Shown here: piece after piece, positions 18,243-26,662 of the stretch | Position numbering within the stretch: position 1 is the stretch's first letter | Layout: every line of letters starts with the position of its first letter | Assembly: GCA_964458605.1 (NCBI GenBank) | Contig: CAYWLS010000017.1 | Coordinates: 1-64,000 of the forward strand | Source of the DNA: JBBSNV01 sp964458605 | GTDB taxonomy: Bacteria; Pseudomonadota; Alphaproteobacteria; Reyranellales; JAQSWP01 | Direction: 5' to 3' | DNA: 64,000 nt | Notes under the pieces: generated by a model | Told to the model about the DNA's origin: nothing | What the model saw: only the letters and a program-made list of their open reading frames with translations | The model's database searches: none | Translations under genes and position numbers: made by a program

Positions 18243-19586
18243 CGGGGCCTCCTTGTCGAAATTTCGGATCAGGACGGATTTCAGAAGCGCTGCGCGGTAG
18301 AAATTAACTTCGTGATCGGCGCGAATACGCATCAGGGTGGTTGATAGCAGGGTCATTGGATAAGGCGTGCCGGTCAGGATTGCCCGGGTCCACTCGCCAG
18401 CCACCAGCGGCGGTACATTCTCGCGTTTGCCCATGACGGCCAGTTCGACAAGGTACCGCCATAGCGGCGGCCATCCCTCGTCCGGGGACGGCTTCAGTTC
18501 GGTGTCTGCAAGATAGCGCTGGTAGTTGTCCGTCAGCTGGCCGAAATCTCCCTCCCAATAGAAGCGTACCGAGAGCCGGGCAGCATTGGGGGCCAGGCCG
18601 AGAACGTGGAAACGCACGCCGTCGACCAGCTTTGGTTCGATCTCGGCCAGGTTCTGGCCGCTGCGGATGCGCTCAAGATGGCTGGCAACGACATTGGTCT
18701 GTGTTCTGTCGTCTTGGGCCGGTGTGGTATCCAGAAAGGCCGAGAAAATGGATTCCGCCTCTTCGGCGATTTTCATGTCGGAACAGTCCGCCCAGAATAC
18801 GGTCGAGGCGTCGCCGATCTGGATTCGATGGCCGCTGTCGCGCTCGAGGAAGCGATTCAGCGCGGTGGTGTAGGCAAAGGCGGCGGCCTCGGAGACGGGA
18901 GCGTTGTCACCCTGCTCGTGGTCATAGGATTCATAGGCGTCGTCGTTGAAGGAAACGAGCGATGCACCCGAGCTCTGTGCGCCCCATACGCCTTTGATGG
19001 AAGGATGCAGCCGTGCGATCGGTTCGATCTCGCCCGTCACCAGGCAACGCGAATTCGGCCGCGATTCGCCAAATTTGATCGCGCGCCAGATCTTTTTCGC
19101 GGCGGGACGATCGTGCAGATAGGTCTCGAGATATTGGCCGGCCAACCCGAAGACGATGTTCTGGTCGCGCATATCGTCGGGCCATAGCGGGGGCGCAAAG
19201 GCCTGGGGCTTCCAATTGGCGAGAAAACGCAAGAAGGCAACGAGCCCTTGGTCGTCCGTATCCCTCAGCCATTCATTGTGCCGAGCGACGAAGGCTGCAT
19301 GTTCCGCTGCCGTGCGCCTGCCGTCACCCGCTGTGACCCCCAGAAGATAGGACGACTTTTCCCAAAGAAAGTTGGGTTTGATGCCGGATGCCTTTTTCCA
19401 AGGCTGCGGCACCAACAGCATTCTGGGGACGGGTTTCTTGTCGTCGCTCCGCAAATCCTCGACCGAGGCGACAGATCCATCCGGATTCAGGACGATGCAG
19501 AATCCGATCTTCTCCGACGAGAAGCCGAAGGGTGGCGCATCGGGCAGCCGTCTACAGGCGCGCACAAGTGAAGCGAGAATGCTCAT
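17850..19586 (-). CDS. cas8c: Cascade large subunit Cas8c (Csd1)
   Basis: A 578-residue large subunit that recognises the PAM and unwinds target DNA in type I-C Cascade. The ATG at 19586 overlaps the cas5c stop (ATGA) and gives MSILASLVRACRRLPDAPPFGFSSEKIGF, a standard Csd1 start; the longer upstream frame lies inside cas5c. The C-terminal 130 residues (from GYVLGRLFAVYEEVQ through ALFGIGYYHQRSDFF) form the helical segment that in this subtype is also made as a separate small subunit. An internal start supporting that is present at 18242. The gene overlaps cas7c by 4 nt. Confidence 0.95.
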   Translation of the reverse strand: MSILASLVRACRRLPDAPPFGFSSEKIGFCIVLNPDGSVASVEDLRSDDKKPVPRMLLVPQPWKKASGIKPNFLWEKSSYLLGVTAGDGRRTAAEHAAFVARHNEWLRDTDDQGLVAFLRFLANWKPQAFAPPLWPDDMRDQNIVFGLAGQYLETYLHDRPAAKKIWRAIKFGESRPNSRCLVTGEIEPIARLHPSIKGVWGAQSSGASLVSFNDDAYESYDHEQGDNAPVSEAAAFAYTTALNRFLERDSGHRIQIGDASTVFWADCSDMKIAEEAESIFSAFLDTTPAQDDRTQTNVVASHLERIRSGQNLAEIEPKLVDGVRFHVLGLAPNAARLSVRFYWEGDFGQLTDNYQRYLADTELKPSPDEGWPPLWRYLVELAVMGKRENVPPLVAGEWTRAILTGTPYPMTLLSTTLMRIRADHEVNFYRAALLKSVLIRNFDKEAPVALDPEFKDKGYVLGRLFAVYEEVQRAALGNNVNATIKDKFYGSASATPQKVFHLIDAGAQNHFAKLKKQSPGRAVNLEKLLTSITDLMEPGADPIPDWLSAAEQALFGIGYYHQRSDFFRKREDKETAA

Positions 19587-20275
19587 CGCTTGACCTCGGG
19601 GCTGTCGGGCGCCGGAACCTCCATGGTCCCGTCGCGCAACGTGGCGCGGAAGAACAGCGACGGTCGACCCGGAGCCGCGTGGTCGATATCCCACAGCATG
19701 AAGCCCAGATCGCGTGGCGCGCCGAAGCCCAGATCGGGTGTTTCCGCCCGCCGTGGCGGCAGAGGGGCCTCGACCGGAATCAGCGAGAAATGAGCAGCGA
19801 ATTCACGGGCGCCAAGGCAAGGTTGGTGGAAACATTGCCCGCGTACAGCACGACGGTTGAAAATATCCAGATGCTTGCCTTCGGAGTCCTCGGGGCCGGC
19901 TTTGGGCGTCAACGCGAAATGCGCTTCGATCACATAGGCGGGCGCGACCAGAACAGTCGAAGCGCGCTGCTGGCGATCCTCGTCGACCAGAAGCTGGACG
20001 CCTTTGAGATCGCCGCGTTTCATCGCCTGCTTTATCGCGCCCGCTGGCGCCTTGTGTCCGACTTCGTTGCGGCGGATCGACTGGAAACGGATCGGCTCCA
20101 GCACGTGGATGCGATCGATGACCCAGCGTATGGCTGGTTTCCAATGGATTGCTTCAAGAATGCCCCGCGCAGCAGAAGGCGTCATCACGTCATAGGAGAC
20201 GCGCTCCACTTTCATCTCGGGCCTGGTGAACAGTGCATGTCGTCCCCAGACATGCAGGCGAATGCCGTAGGACAT
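19583..20275 (-). CDS. cas5c: Cas5c, crRNA-processing Cascade subunit
   Basis: A 230-residue Cas5c (Cas5d). In type I-C it replaces Cas6: it cuts the repeat at the hairpin base and stays bound to the crRNA 5' handle. The ATG at 20275 gives MSYGIRLHVWGRHALFTRPE; a longer frame from 20323 has no family support. EGKHLDIF places Lys134 and His135 at the catalytic Lys-His pair described for Cas5d. The position I believe is the catalytic Tyr (IYWKP in the characterised Bacillus enzyme) is His44 here (IHWKP). The stop overlaps cas8c by 4 nt. A 136-nt gap separates it from cas3, so it may be transcribed from its own promoter. Confidence 0.95.
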   Translation of the reverse strand: MSYGIRLHVWGRHALFTRPEMKVERVSYDVMTPSAARGILEAIHWKPAIRWVIDRIHVLEPIRFQSIRRNEVGHKAPAGAIKQAMKRGDLKGVQLLVDEDRQQRASTVLVAPAYVIEAHFALTPKAGPEDSEGKHLDIFNRRAVRGQCFHQPCLGAREFAAHFSLIPVEAPLPPRRAETPDLGFGAPRDLGFMLWDIDHAAPGRPSLFFRATLRDGTMEVPAPDSPEVKR

Positions 20276-20411
20276 GATCGTTCTCCCGCTTTTTATTGTT
20301 GATGACGGGAAACAAACAGGCAATAGGTATTTCTATCTTTGATTGTATCTGTTCATGGTTCACTTGACTCCGTCTGCGCCAGGTCCTGTAAATGTGCTGT
20401 CCGCCGTCCTA
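20276..20411 (-). promoter_or_regulatory. Possible internal promoter region ahead of cas5c
   Basis: This 136-nt gap is the only real break in the otherwise overlapping cas operon. Its cas5c-proximal half is AT-rich on the minus strand (ATACAATCAAAGATAGAAAT, then AACAATAAAAAG) compared with the flanking genes. It ends in GGGAGAACGATC just before the cas5c ATG, which contains a plausible ribosome-binding site. It could hold a separate promoter for the Cascade and adaptation genes, but I see no strong -35/-10 pair and claim only that the space and composition allow it. Confidence 0.35.
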
Positions 20412-22643
20412 TCAGATTTGCTGAATTTCGGGAGCCAGGGATTCTGCGTCCTCCCACCTAAGCCCACTGTCCTCGTGGTAAAGCGCTTTGTTTTCCAGGA
20501 TGCAGAACTGATCGCCTCGTGAATCCGGTGCGTAAAAGCGCGCCTGGCCATTTTTTACCAGCAGAGCCCGATCCCTGGCGGGGATTTGCACCGTGTGGAG
20601 TTGCAACTCGCGAGCGATGGTCGCTGAAGGAATAGCGGGGACAGTTAGTTTGCGAATCGCATTCTGGGCATCGGCATCCCGGGCAATGACGATCGGCAGC
20701 ATGGCGTCCTCGATCATGCGGAATTCGTCGGCAATGCGTCGGAACGGGAAATCGGACCCGCTGCGTGCAAGGATGAAGCTTTCCACCATTTTTTGGCCGA
20801 GTCGTTCGGGGCCGGCTTTCCAGTAGACGTGCTCGAACCAGTCGTGGATGGCCTCGGCCGATAACAGGTCTTCATACCGTTTGCTGGTATTTCGCATCGC
20901 TTCGGCCAGCGACTTCACCTCCGGCGGCATGTTGCGGCCGGGCGCCGAAAAGATGGTCAGCATGCTGTCTTGTTTTAGGCGCCGTCCTTCGCGATTGATC
21001 CTGCCGGCCGCCTGAATGCAGGAATCCAGCCCCGCCTCGGCTCGCCAGCCAATCGGGAAATCGAGATCGACACCCGCCTCGATCAGGCTGGTGGCGATCA
21101 GGCGGCAGGCTTCGCCCGCCTGAAGCCGCCGACGGATTTCGGCGATGATACGCCGGCGGTGGGCAGGGTATTGCCGGGTTGTCAGATGAATCATCCCTTC
21201 CAGCCCATGGGCTTTGCCGGCCTTAAACAGATCCAGCGCATGGGCGCGGCTGTTGACGATCACCAGGCCCTGCGGTGTGGCGTCTAGCGCGGTAATAAGA
21301 GCCTGATCATCCATTTCGCCTCCCGGCACGATCTGGGCCCGGCGCAGGCGCTGGGAAAGCGCCTTGGGATCAGGTGCCAGTTCCCGTCCGGCAAGCGGCA
21401 ATCCACCCGGCTTCAATTGCGCGCTGTCGAACACAGGTTGCGTCGCGGTGCAAAGAATCACCGTGCAGTTATAATGCGTGGCCAGCGCATCGATCATCCG
21501 CAATGCAGGCATCAGGAGCTTCCGCGGCAGACATTGAGCCTCGTCGAGAACGATGATGGAGCCTGCGATATTGTGCAGCTTGCGGCAGCGGGATGGGCGG
21601 GCCGCGAACAGACTCTCGAAGAGCTGGACATTGGTGGTGACGATGATGGGCGCTGCCCAATCTTCCATTGCCAATTTCAGCTTATCGCGTTGCTCCGAAC
21701 CCGGTTTCTCAATGTCGATCGCCGCGTGATGTTCCAGCACGATGTCCGGGCCAAACAATTCGCGGAAGATCTTCGCGGTCTGGTCGATGATGGACGTGTA
21801 GGGAATGGCGTAGATGATTCTTCGATGGCCGTGCCGCGCGGCGTGGTCCAGAGCAAACCCCATGGAAGCAAGGGTCTTGCCGCCGCCGGTCGGTACGCTC
21901 AAGGTGAAGAGACCGGGCGTCATGGATGCACGATTGCGGACATGGGCCAGGATTTCACGCCGCGTCCGGTTCAGATCGCTATTGGCCTCGAACCGGCCCA
22001 TGTAGGTGTCGAACGCCTCAAGCAGGCTTGGCAGGATATCTGGGAGTGCCGGCCAGTCGCGATCTCGCTGCCGGGCCTCGATCCGATCGTAAAAGGCTTC
22101 GGTGTCGCGATAATCGGCGTCGATCAGGCAGGAAAAGATCATCCGTGTGCAAACCGAAAGGTCGAAGCCGGCCATCGCGCCGCGTCGCATATGTGCCATA
22201 AGCTCTTGGGCTATAGGTGTGAGATCGAATGTGGCGGCGGCGGTTATCTCGGGAGCGATCGGATCACGAAAAGCGCCTATCCGGTAATCGAGGCAGGCAT
22301 TGGTGCCGTTTGTGCGGTCGGGCAGGCCCGCATGATGGCCAAGGATCGTATAAGCCAATATCTCCGCGCAGAGTTTCAAAGAGCCTGGCGCCCGATCCAA
22401 TAGTAGTTTGGCTCCGGCTGTCGAATGTTCGACCTTTATTTTTTCGCCGCAAAGGATGCGGTCGAACTGGGGATCGTATTTTCCGAAATCATGATATCGC
22501 CCCGCCATCTCGGCGGCAGCACGTAGCCCCATCGCCTTCCCGCGTAGAGAGGCCAGTTTTGCGGTTCCTTCCAAATGTTCGGAAAGAAGATGCCAGTCGC
22601 TGCGGTCAGCTTTCTGGCCAGAATGAGCATAGTATTTTTTCAT
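20412..22643 (-). CDS. cas3: Cas3 HD nuclease-helicase (type I-C)
   Basis: A 743-residue fusion of HD nuclease and superfamily 2 helicase that degrades DNA marked by Cascade. The HD part has His51-Asp52 (RYHDFGKYDPQF), His73 (VEHSTAG) and His103/104 (LGHHAG). The helicase part has Walker A PTGGGKT at 251-257, the DEAQ box at 367-370 (VLDEAQCLP), CTATQP near 398-403, and motif VI-like AAGRINREGRR further on. All catalytic motifs are present, so interference looks functional. It is the first gene of the cas operon. The DNA upstream holds only gene remnants, so its promoter should lie within 22644-22700 or in that debris. Confidence 0.97.
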   Translation of the reverse strand: MKKYYAHSGQKADRSDWHLLSEHLEGTAKLASLRGKAMGLRAAAEMAGRYHDFGKYDPQFDRILCGEKIKVEHSTAGAKLLLDRAPGSLKLCAEILAYTILGHHAGLPDRTNGTNACLDYRIGAFRDPIAPEITAAATFDLTPIAQELMAHMRRGAMAGFDLSVCTRMIFSCLIDADYRDTEAFYDRIEARQRDRDWPALPDILPSLLEAFDTYMGRFEANSDLNRTRREILAHVRNRASMTPGLFTLSVPTGGGKTLASMGFALDHAARHGHRRIIYAIPYTSIIDQTAKIFRELFGPDIVLEHHAAIDIEKPGSEQRDKLKLAMEDWAAPIIVTTNVQLFESLFAARPSRCRKLHNIAGSIIVLDEAQCLPRKLLMPALRMIDALATHYNCTVILCTATQPVFDSAQLKPGGLPLAGRELAPDPKALSQRLRRAQIVPGGEMDDQALITALDATPQGLVIVNSRAHALDLFKAGKAHGLEGMIHLTTRQYPAHRRRIIAEIRRRLQAGEACRLIATSLIEAGVDLDFPIGWRAEAGLDSCIQAAGRINREGRRLKQDSMLTIFSAPGRNMPPEVKSLAEAMRNTSKRYEDLLSAEAIHDWFEHVYWKAGPERLGQKMVESFILARSGSDFPFRRIADEFRMIEDAMLPIVIARDADAQNAIRKLTVPAIPSATIARELQLHTVQIPARDRALLVKNGQARFYAPDSRGDQFCILENKALYHEDSGLRWEDAESLAPEIQQI

Positions 22644-22691
22644 TTATTGGCTCATGCATTGATGAAATGCCAAACGATGAGGTGATTCTCT

Positions 22692-22943
22692 TCAAACTTC
22701 AACGGAGTTTGAGTATTGCTTGGTGTGGAAAATGCTCGCGTATTTGGAGAGATAGTCTAGCCATGGATCGGGTGGCGGCGCCTTGCCGACTGCTAGTTTG
22801 GCCCAATAACCTCGTTCGGACCGAGGGACGTTTAAGGTAGTGCAGACCCTGGTCAGGTAGCTGCCTGAGACTCCAAACTGCTCTGCGACCTTGGTCATAG
22901 GTTTGGACCAGATCGGTCGGTAGGGTTCTGCTCTCGATGTCAC
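22692..22943 (-). pseudogene. Remnant of a helix-turn-helix protein
   Basis: Eighty-three codons with a recognisable segment, IWSKPMTKVAEQFGVSGSYLTRV followed by VPRSERGYWAKLAVGKAPPP. In intact homologues I remember, this is the N-terminal DNA-binding part of a protein several hundred residues long. Here it runs out into unrelated sequence after the PPP stretch (DPWLDYLSKYASIF) and stops. It is therefore either a truncated gene or a cassette left by rearrangement upstream of cas3. I cannot say whether a short product is made, or whether it regulates the cas operon. Confidence 0.55.
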
Positions 22944-23008
22944 CGCTCGCTGTTCCCGTTTGCTTGGCTGGCTATTGATGGCGGATTAAAGAACTTACTA
23001 TTGCCCCA

Positions 23009-23687
23009 GTGCTCAATTGCGCCAGTGCTCAGCGATCGGTGCCCCATCTTTCACATGGATACGGATATGTCTTTAATCCTGCGCCAGTCCCGCTTGGTGC
23101 CGTTGCTGCCGGGGAGGCTGCAATTGCCGAAGAAGTGGGCATCCAAGCTGTTTATGATGGAGCAAACGGTGGGGTTACCCAAATCGGTAAATTGTTTGAG
23201 GGATATCATCCTGATGCGATGATTCATCTTACTTCGTCTACCGAGGCGGAATTTGCCGAAGATGTAAAGTGACGGAGCCTACTTCGCTCGTCTTGGTGAC
23301 GTAAGTCGAACGACAGTTTCAGAGTTTCAATCGGACGTAGTGGGTGGCGCGACAGCTGCAGGCACCCAACTGTAAACATGCTTGTCGCGGCTGCTCCGGG
23401 AACGGAAATTCTTGTAGAAGCCGGTATCTACAACTCGGCAAACATCGTGGAATACATAAACAAGCAAATGTTTAACCCGAGCGCATTTACTCCGATACGT
23501 TAGGGACACAGAGCTTCGAATAGATGAAAACTTGTTCGATGGTCCTGCTCCTGTCGTGGGGAATATTGTTGCAGTAGAATGTCGGGGACGCCGATTCGAC
23601 GCAAAGGTTATCTGGGGAAATTGGCCGGGGAGAAATGAAAGGCGTTCGATTGATGAAGCGGTGCCTCTTCGAGTTGAAGAACTATAA
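23009..23687 (+). pseudogene. Decayed gene of unknown family with at least three frameshifts
   Basis: Four coding-looking blocks follow one another in different frames. The first is HGYGYVFNPAPVPLG ... HPDAMIHLTSSTEAEF (about 23054-23271). The second is YFARLGDVSRTTVSEFQSDVVGG (about 23280-23370). The third is NMLVAAAPGTEILVEAGIYNSANIVEYI ... SAFTPIR (about 23378-23503). The fourth is VRDTELRIDENLFDGPAPVVG ... VPLRVEEL, ending at 23687. Their order and lack of gaps suggest one original protein of about 220 residues broken by single-base indels near 23271, 23373 and 23503. I do not recognise the family. GC content is lower than in the chromosome to the right, fitting an accessory gene. Confidence 0.6.
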
Positions 23688-24156
23688 CCGTGGATCAATC
23701 CTGTAAGAGATTCCTCGGTCAGCGGCCTATTGAAGAACGGACTTTTACTGTCACCATTTTTAGCCAGCCGTGTGGTTATAGATGTGCGACTATGCTTGCT
23801 CGACCCGATAAATGGCTGTTCGGTCGCCCTGCATTCCCTGTTCCTGCATTCCCTGTTTCTGTATGGCCTGAGGGTGCCGAAGCCGGCATCGTTCAGGCTT
23901 TTCGTTCCAACGCACCAGCCGAGACTCGGCAAGTAATTCATTATTTTCCCTGTTAAACGGGGAATTTCGGTGGAGAATAGTTCGCAGATATAAATCTGCT
24001 CCGCCATTCCTTGTCGCTATCGAACAGTCGTGGATTTGCGGCCGGCTTGCGGAGCCGGGAGCTCGGCAATGGCCAGGCGATCGGCAGGGTGCCGATCGGC
24101 CGATTGCTGGTAAAGATAGGGCGAAGCAACATCAATAACGGGAGCGGTGATTTCTC
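23688..24156. other. Intergenic stretch with no recognisable gene
   Basis: No frame in these 469 bases looks coding in composition or motifs. It contains a tandem duplication of a 15-base unit (GCATTCCCTGTTCCT at 23831-23845, repeated with one change at 23846-23860). It also has a short GC-rich inverted segment near 24090-24110 (GGTGCCGATCGGCC). It marks the transition from the AT-richer island back to the GC-rich chromosome and should contain the promoter of the gene at 24157. Confidence 0.5.
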
Positions 24157-24978
24157 ATGCTGGCCGAAGCCGAACAGTTTCGCGACGAATCGCAGGACTT
24201 GTACGAATTGCTGCAAAAGGTCGAACCCGCGCGGTTCGCCGAACCCACCCTGTTCAAGGGCTGGACGGTCAACGATATCCTGGCGCATCTGCATTATTTC
24301 AATTACATGGCCGAGCTGTCGCTCAACGACGAGGCCCGCTTTCTGCGCGAATACGCCGTGCTGCGCGAGGCGCGGGACAAGGGCGAGACCATTCGCCAGG
24401 CGACCGACCGGCTGCTCAACCATCTGCACGGCGCGGCGCTGCTGAAGGCGTGGCACGATTTCTTTCCCCAGCTTGCCGCGGAGTTCGGCAAGAGCGATCC
24501 CAAGAAGCGCGTCAAATGGGGCGGGCCGGACATGAGCGTCCGCTCCAGCGCCACCGCCCGCCTGATGGAAACCTGGGCCCACGCCCAGGCGATCTACGAC
24601 CTGTTCGGCGTGCGGCGCCGGAACAAGGATCGCATCAAGGGCATCGCCGTGCTGGGCATCAATACCTTCCGCTGGACTTTCATCAATCGCGGTTTGCCCA
24701 TCCCGGGCGAACCGCCGCACGTCCGCCTGACCGCGCCCTCGGGCGAGATCTGGGAATGGAACGAGGCATCCGGCACCGGTCTGGTCGAGGGCCTGGCCGA
24801 GGAGTTCTGTCAGGTCGTCACGCAAACCCGCAACCTGAAGGACACGCAGCTCAAGGTCAGCGGTCCCGTCGCCGTCGCCTGGATGGAGATCGCGCAATGC
24901 TTCGCCGGCAAGCCTGAAGATCCGCCCGCGCCGGGCACTCGCCGGATGTCCGCCGCCGCCGCCGCCGCGCGCGCCTGA
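24157..24978 (+). CDS. TIGR03084-like DinB/maleylpyruvate isomerase-fold protein
   Basis: A 273-residue cytoplasmic protein whose first half resembles the mycothiol maleylpyruvate isomerase N-terminal (DinB-like) four-helix fold. LFKGWTVNDILAHLHYFNYMAEL contains the His expected to help bind a metal, and METWAHAQAIYDLFGV contains another. The second half (HVRLTAPSGEIWEWNEASGTG...VSGPVAVAWMEIAQCFAGKP) matches the C-terminal domain of the TIGR03084 family. That family is common in actinobacteria and some alphaproteobacteria; its reaction is unknown. An SD-like GGGAGCGGTGA precedes the ATG. The Ala-rich tail (SAAAAAARA) is unstructured. It is the first intact gene right of the CRISPR island. Confidence 0.75.
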   Translation: MLAEAEQFRDESQDLYELLQKVEPARFAEPTLFKGWTVNDILAHLHYFNYMAELSLNDEARFLREYAVLREARDKGETIRQATDRLLNHLHGAALLKAWHDFFPQLAAEFGKSDPKKRVKWGGPDMSVRSSATARLMETWAHAQAIYDLFGVRRRNKDRIKGIAVLGINTFRWTFINRGLPIPGEPPHVRLTAPSGEIWEWNEASGTGLVEGLAEEFCQVVTQTRNLKDTQLKVSGPVAVAWMEIAQCFAGKPEDPPAPGTRRMSAAAAAARA

Positions 24979-25029
24979 TCGGGCCGATCGGAACCGGCAA
25001 GGCCTTGCCGACCGCGCCGGCTGTCGGCG

Positions 25030-25530
25030 CTAGGCGGGCCGGGCCTGCGCCTTGCCGGCCTGCCATTCATCGAGCACGGCGCGGGCGCGGTTGCGCGTCG
25101 GATCCATGTCGGCCTCGTGGCCGGGCACCTTGGCGGTCAGCTCGATGACATAGCCGTTGGGATCGCGAAAGTAGATCGAGCGGATGAATTTGTGGTCCGA
25201 CGGGCCGCGCACCTCGCGGCCTTCGGCGCGTCCCTTCTCCAGCATGCGATCGAGAATTTCAGGCTCGACCTCGAGCGCGATGTGCAGGTCGAAATCGTGC
25301 TGGTCCTTGAACTCGAACGGCATGTCGGGCGCCTCGAAGAAGGCCAGGCAGGAACCGTCGTCGAGCTGGAAGAAGACATGCAGCACGCCCGCGCCGGTCT
25401 TGCGGCCCGTCATGGTGGTGTCGATCCTGAAGGCGTTGACCAGCTTCAGGCCGAGGAAGTCCTCGTAGAAGCGCCGCGTCTCCTCCGCGTCGCGACAGCG
25501 ATAGGCGTTGTGGTGCAGCCCTTTGATCAT
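25030..25530 (-). CDS. VOC (glyoxalase/extradiol) family protein
   Basis: A 166-residue vicinal-oxygen-chelate protein. The ATG at 25530 gives MIKGLHHNAYRCRDAEETRRFYEDFLGL, the canonical first beta-alpha-beta module. The second module ends in DPNGYVIELTAKV with the usual metal-ligand Glu, and DLHIALEV supplies a middle His. Such proteins bind a divalent metal and act as lyases, dioxygenases or resistance proteins; the substrate cannot be read from sequence. It is encoded alone, convergent with the gene at 24157. Confidence 0.85.
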   Translation of the reverse strand: MIKGLHHNAYRCRDAEETRRFYEDFLGLKLVNAFRIDTTMTGRKTGAGVLHVFFQLDDGSCLAFFEAPDMPFEFKDQHDFDLHIALEVEPEILDRMLEKGRAEGREVRGPSDHKFIRSIYFRDPNGYVIELTAKVPGHEADMDPTRNRARAVLDEWQAGKAQARPA

Positions 25531-25640
25531 GGGATTTGCCTCCGGTTGCGCCGTAGCAGCCAAGGCTAGGACAAATCGCCCGTCGAAGGAAACCTCCCGC
25601 GCCCCACCCTCGCCGCCTGGGGCCAGGCGCGGCGCTTCGC

Positions 25641-25692
25641 GGCCGATCGCGGGGGCCGATCGTGGGGGCCGATCGTGGGGGCCGATCGTGGG
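25641..25692. repeat. Four tandem copies of a 13-bp unit
   Basis: The unit GGCCGATCGTGGG (first copy with C for T) is repeated four times without interruption at 25641-25653, 25654-25666, 25667-25679 and 25680-25692, followed by a G run. It lies upstream of the VOC gene start (25530) and just beyond the terminator of the TauD gene, so it may be promoter-proximal. Each unit contains the palindrome CGATCG. Repeat number could vary by slippage. Confidence 0.85.
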
Positions 25693-25707
25693 GGGGGCCG
25701 AAACGAA

Positions 25708-25731
25708 AACGCCCCGCGCGAGCGGGGCGTT
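25708..25731 (-). terminator. Rho-independent terminator of the TauD-family gene
   Basis: A perfect 10-bp GC-rich stem, AACGCCCCGC pairing with GCGGGGCGTT, with a 4-nt loop (25718-25721). On the minus strand it is followed by a T-rich run (the stem ends in TTTT-like bases, then CGTTTCGG). It lies 22 nt beyond the stop of the dioxygenase gene at 25754. Confidence 0.85.
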
Positions 25732-25753
25732 GCCGGGTTCGGACGATGCCGGA

Positions 25754-26620
25754 TCAGCTAGCCTGCTGCGGCCCGCGCGGCACGTCGCCGTCGATCTGCA
25801 CGCGGCGCATGCGGCGCGATTCGCGGTAGTCGTTGGGCGCGTAGTGCTGGGTGCAGCGATTGTCCCAGATCGCCACGCTGCCGGGCTGCCATTTGAAGCG
25901 CACCTGGAACTCCGGCAGCTGCACGTGCTCGAGCAGCATGTTGAGCAGATGGCGGCTTTCGACGTCGGGCACGCCGAGGATCGAGCGGGTGTAGCTCGAA
26001 TTGACGTACAGCGCCTTGCGTCCGGTCACCGGATGCACCCGCACCACCGGATGCTTGGACGGCGGCGGCACGTTGGCGGCTTCCTGGTTGAGGAAGGCGG
26101 TGCCGGCGAAACGGCGCACCACGTCGGAATTGTCGTGCAGCGCCTGCAGCCCGTCGAGATGGGCGCGCAGGCCCGGCGACAGCGTGTCGTACGCCATGTA
26201 CATGCTGGCGAACAGCGTGTCGCCGCCGTAGCTCGGCGTCTGCTCGCAATAGAGCACCGCGCCCATCGGCGGCGCCGGGAAGTCGGTGTTGTCGGTGTGC
26301 CACTTGCCGCCGACATTGATGGTGCTGCCGTCGGTCTGGATCAGCGAGGTGTAGTCGTGACCCTCGTATTTCGGCAGCTTCTTCGAATAGGTCGGCGTCC
26401 CGAAGCGCGACGCCAGTTCCAGCTGCCGCTCCATGCTGAGCTGCTGGTCGCGGAAGAAGATCACTTGATGCTCCATCAGCGCATCATGGATCGCCGCGAA
26501 AGTGGCGTCGTTCAGCGGCGCGCTGAGATCGACGCCGCTGATTTCCGCGCCCAGCGCCAGCGCCAGCTTCCTGGCCTTGATCGCCGTTGCGGGTTCGTTT
26601 GCAACCGCACGCAAGCTCAT
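25754..26620 (-). CDS. TauD/TfdA-family Fe(II)/2-oxoglutarate dioxygenase
   Basis: A 288-residue non-haem iron dioxygenase. The ATG at 26620 follows AGAGGAAA and gives MSLRAVANEPATAIKARKL; an upstream frame adds ten unsupported residues. The facial triad is visible as HxD in KWHTDNTD and the distal His in CTQHYAPNDY, followed by Arg residues (RRMRRVQI) for the 2-oxoglutarate carboxylate. Relatives hydroxylate taurine, alkyl sulfates, 2,4-D or carnitine-like compounds. It is divergent from the MmgE/PrpD and acyl-CoA dehydrogenase pair across a 151-nt gap with inverted repeats, so they may be co-regulated. Confidence 0.9.
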   Translation of the reverse strand: MSLRAVANEPATAIKARKLALALGAEISGVDLSAPLNDATFAAIHDALMEHQVIFFRDQQLSMERQLELASRFGTPTYSKKLPKYEGHDYTSLIQTDGSTINVGGKWHTDNTDFPAPPMGAVLYCEQTPSYGGDTLFASMYMAYDTLSPGLRAHLDGLQALHDNSDVVRRFAGTAFLNQEAANVPPPSKHPVVRVHPVTGRKALYVNSSYTRSILGVPDVESRHLLNMLLEHVQLPEFQVRFKWQPGSVAIWDNRCTQHYAPNDYRESRRMRRVQIDGDVPRGPQQAS

Positions 26621-26662
26621 GGTGGTTTCCTCTGATCCTTCCTTGGACAAGACGATTGAAGC

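Noticed and set aside
23327..24007. A 226-residue minus-strand frame over the debris region
   Set aside because: It lies opposite coding-looking blocks of the decayed plus-strand gene and a tandem repeat, and shows no recognisable motif.
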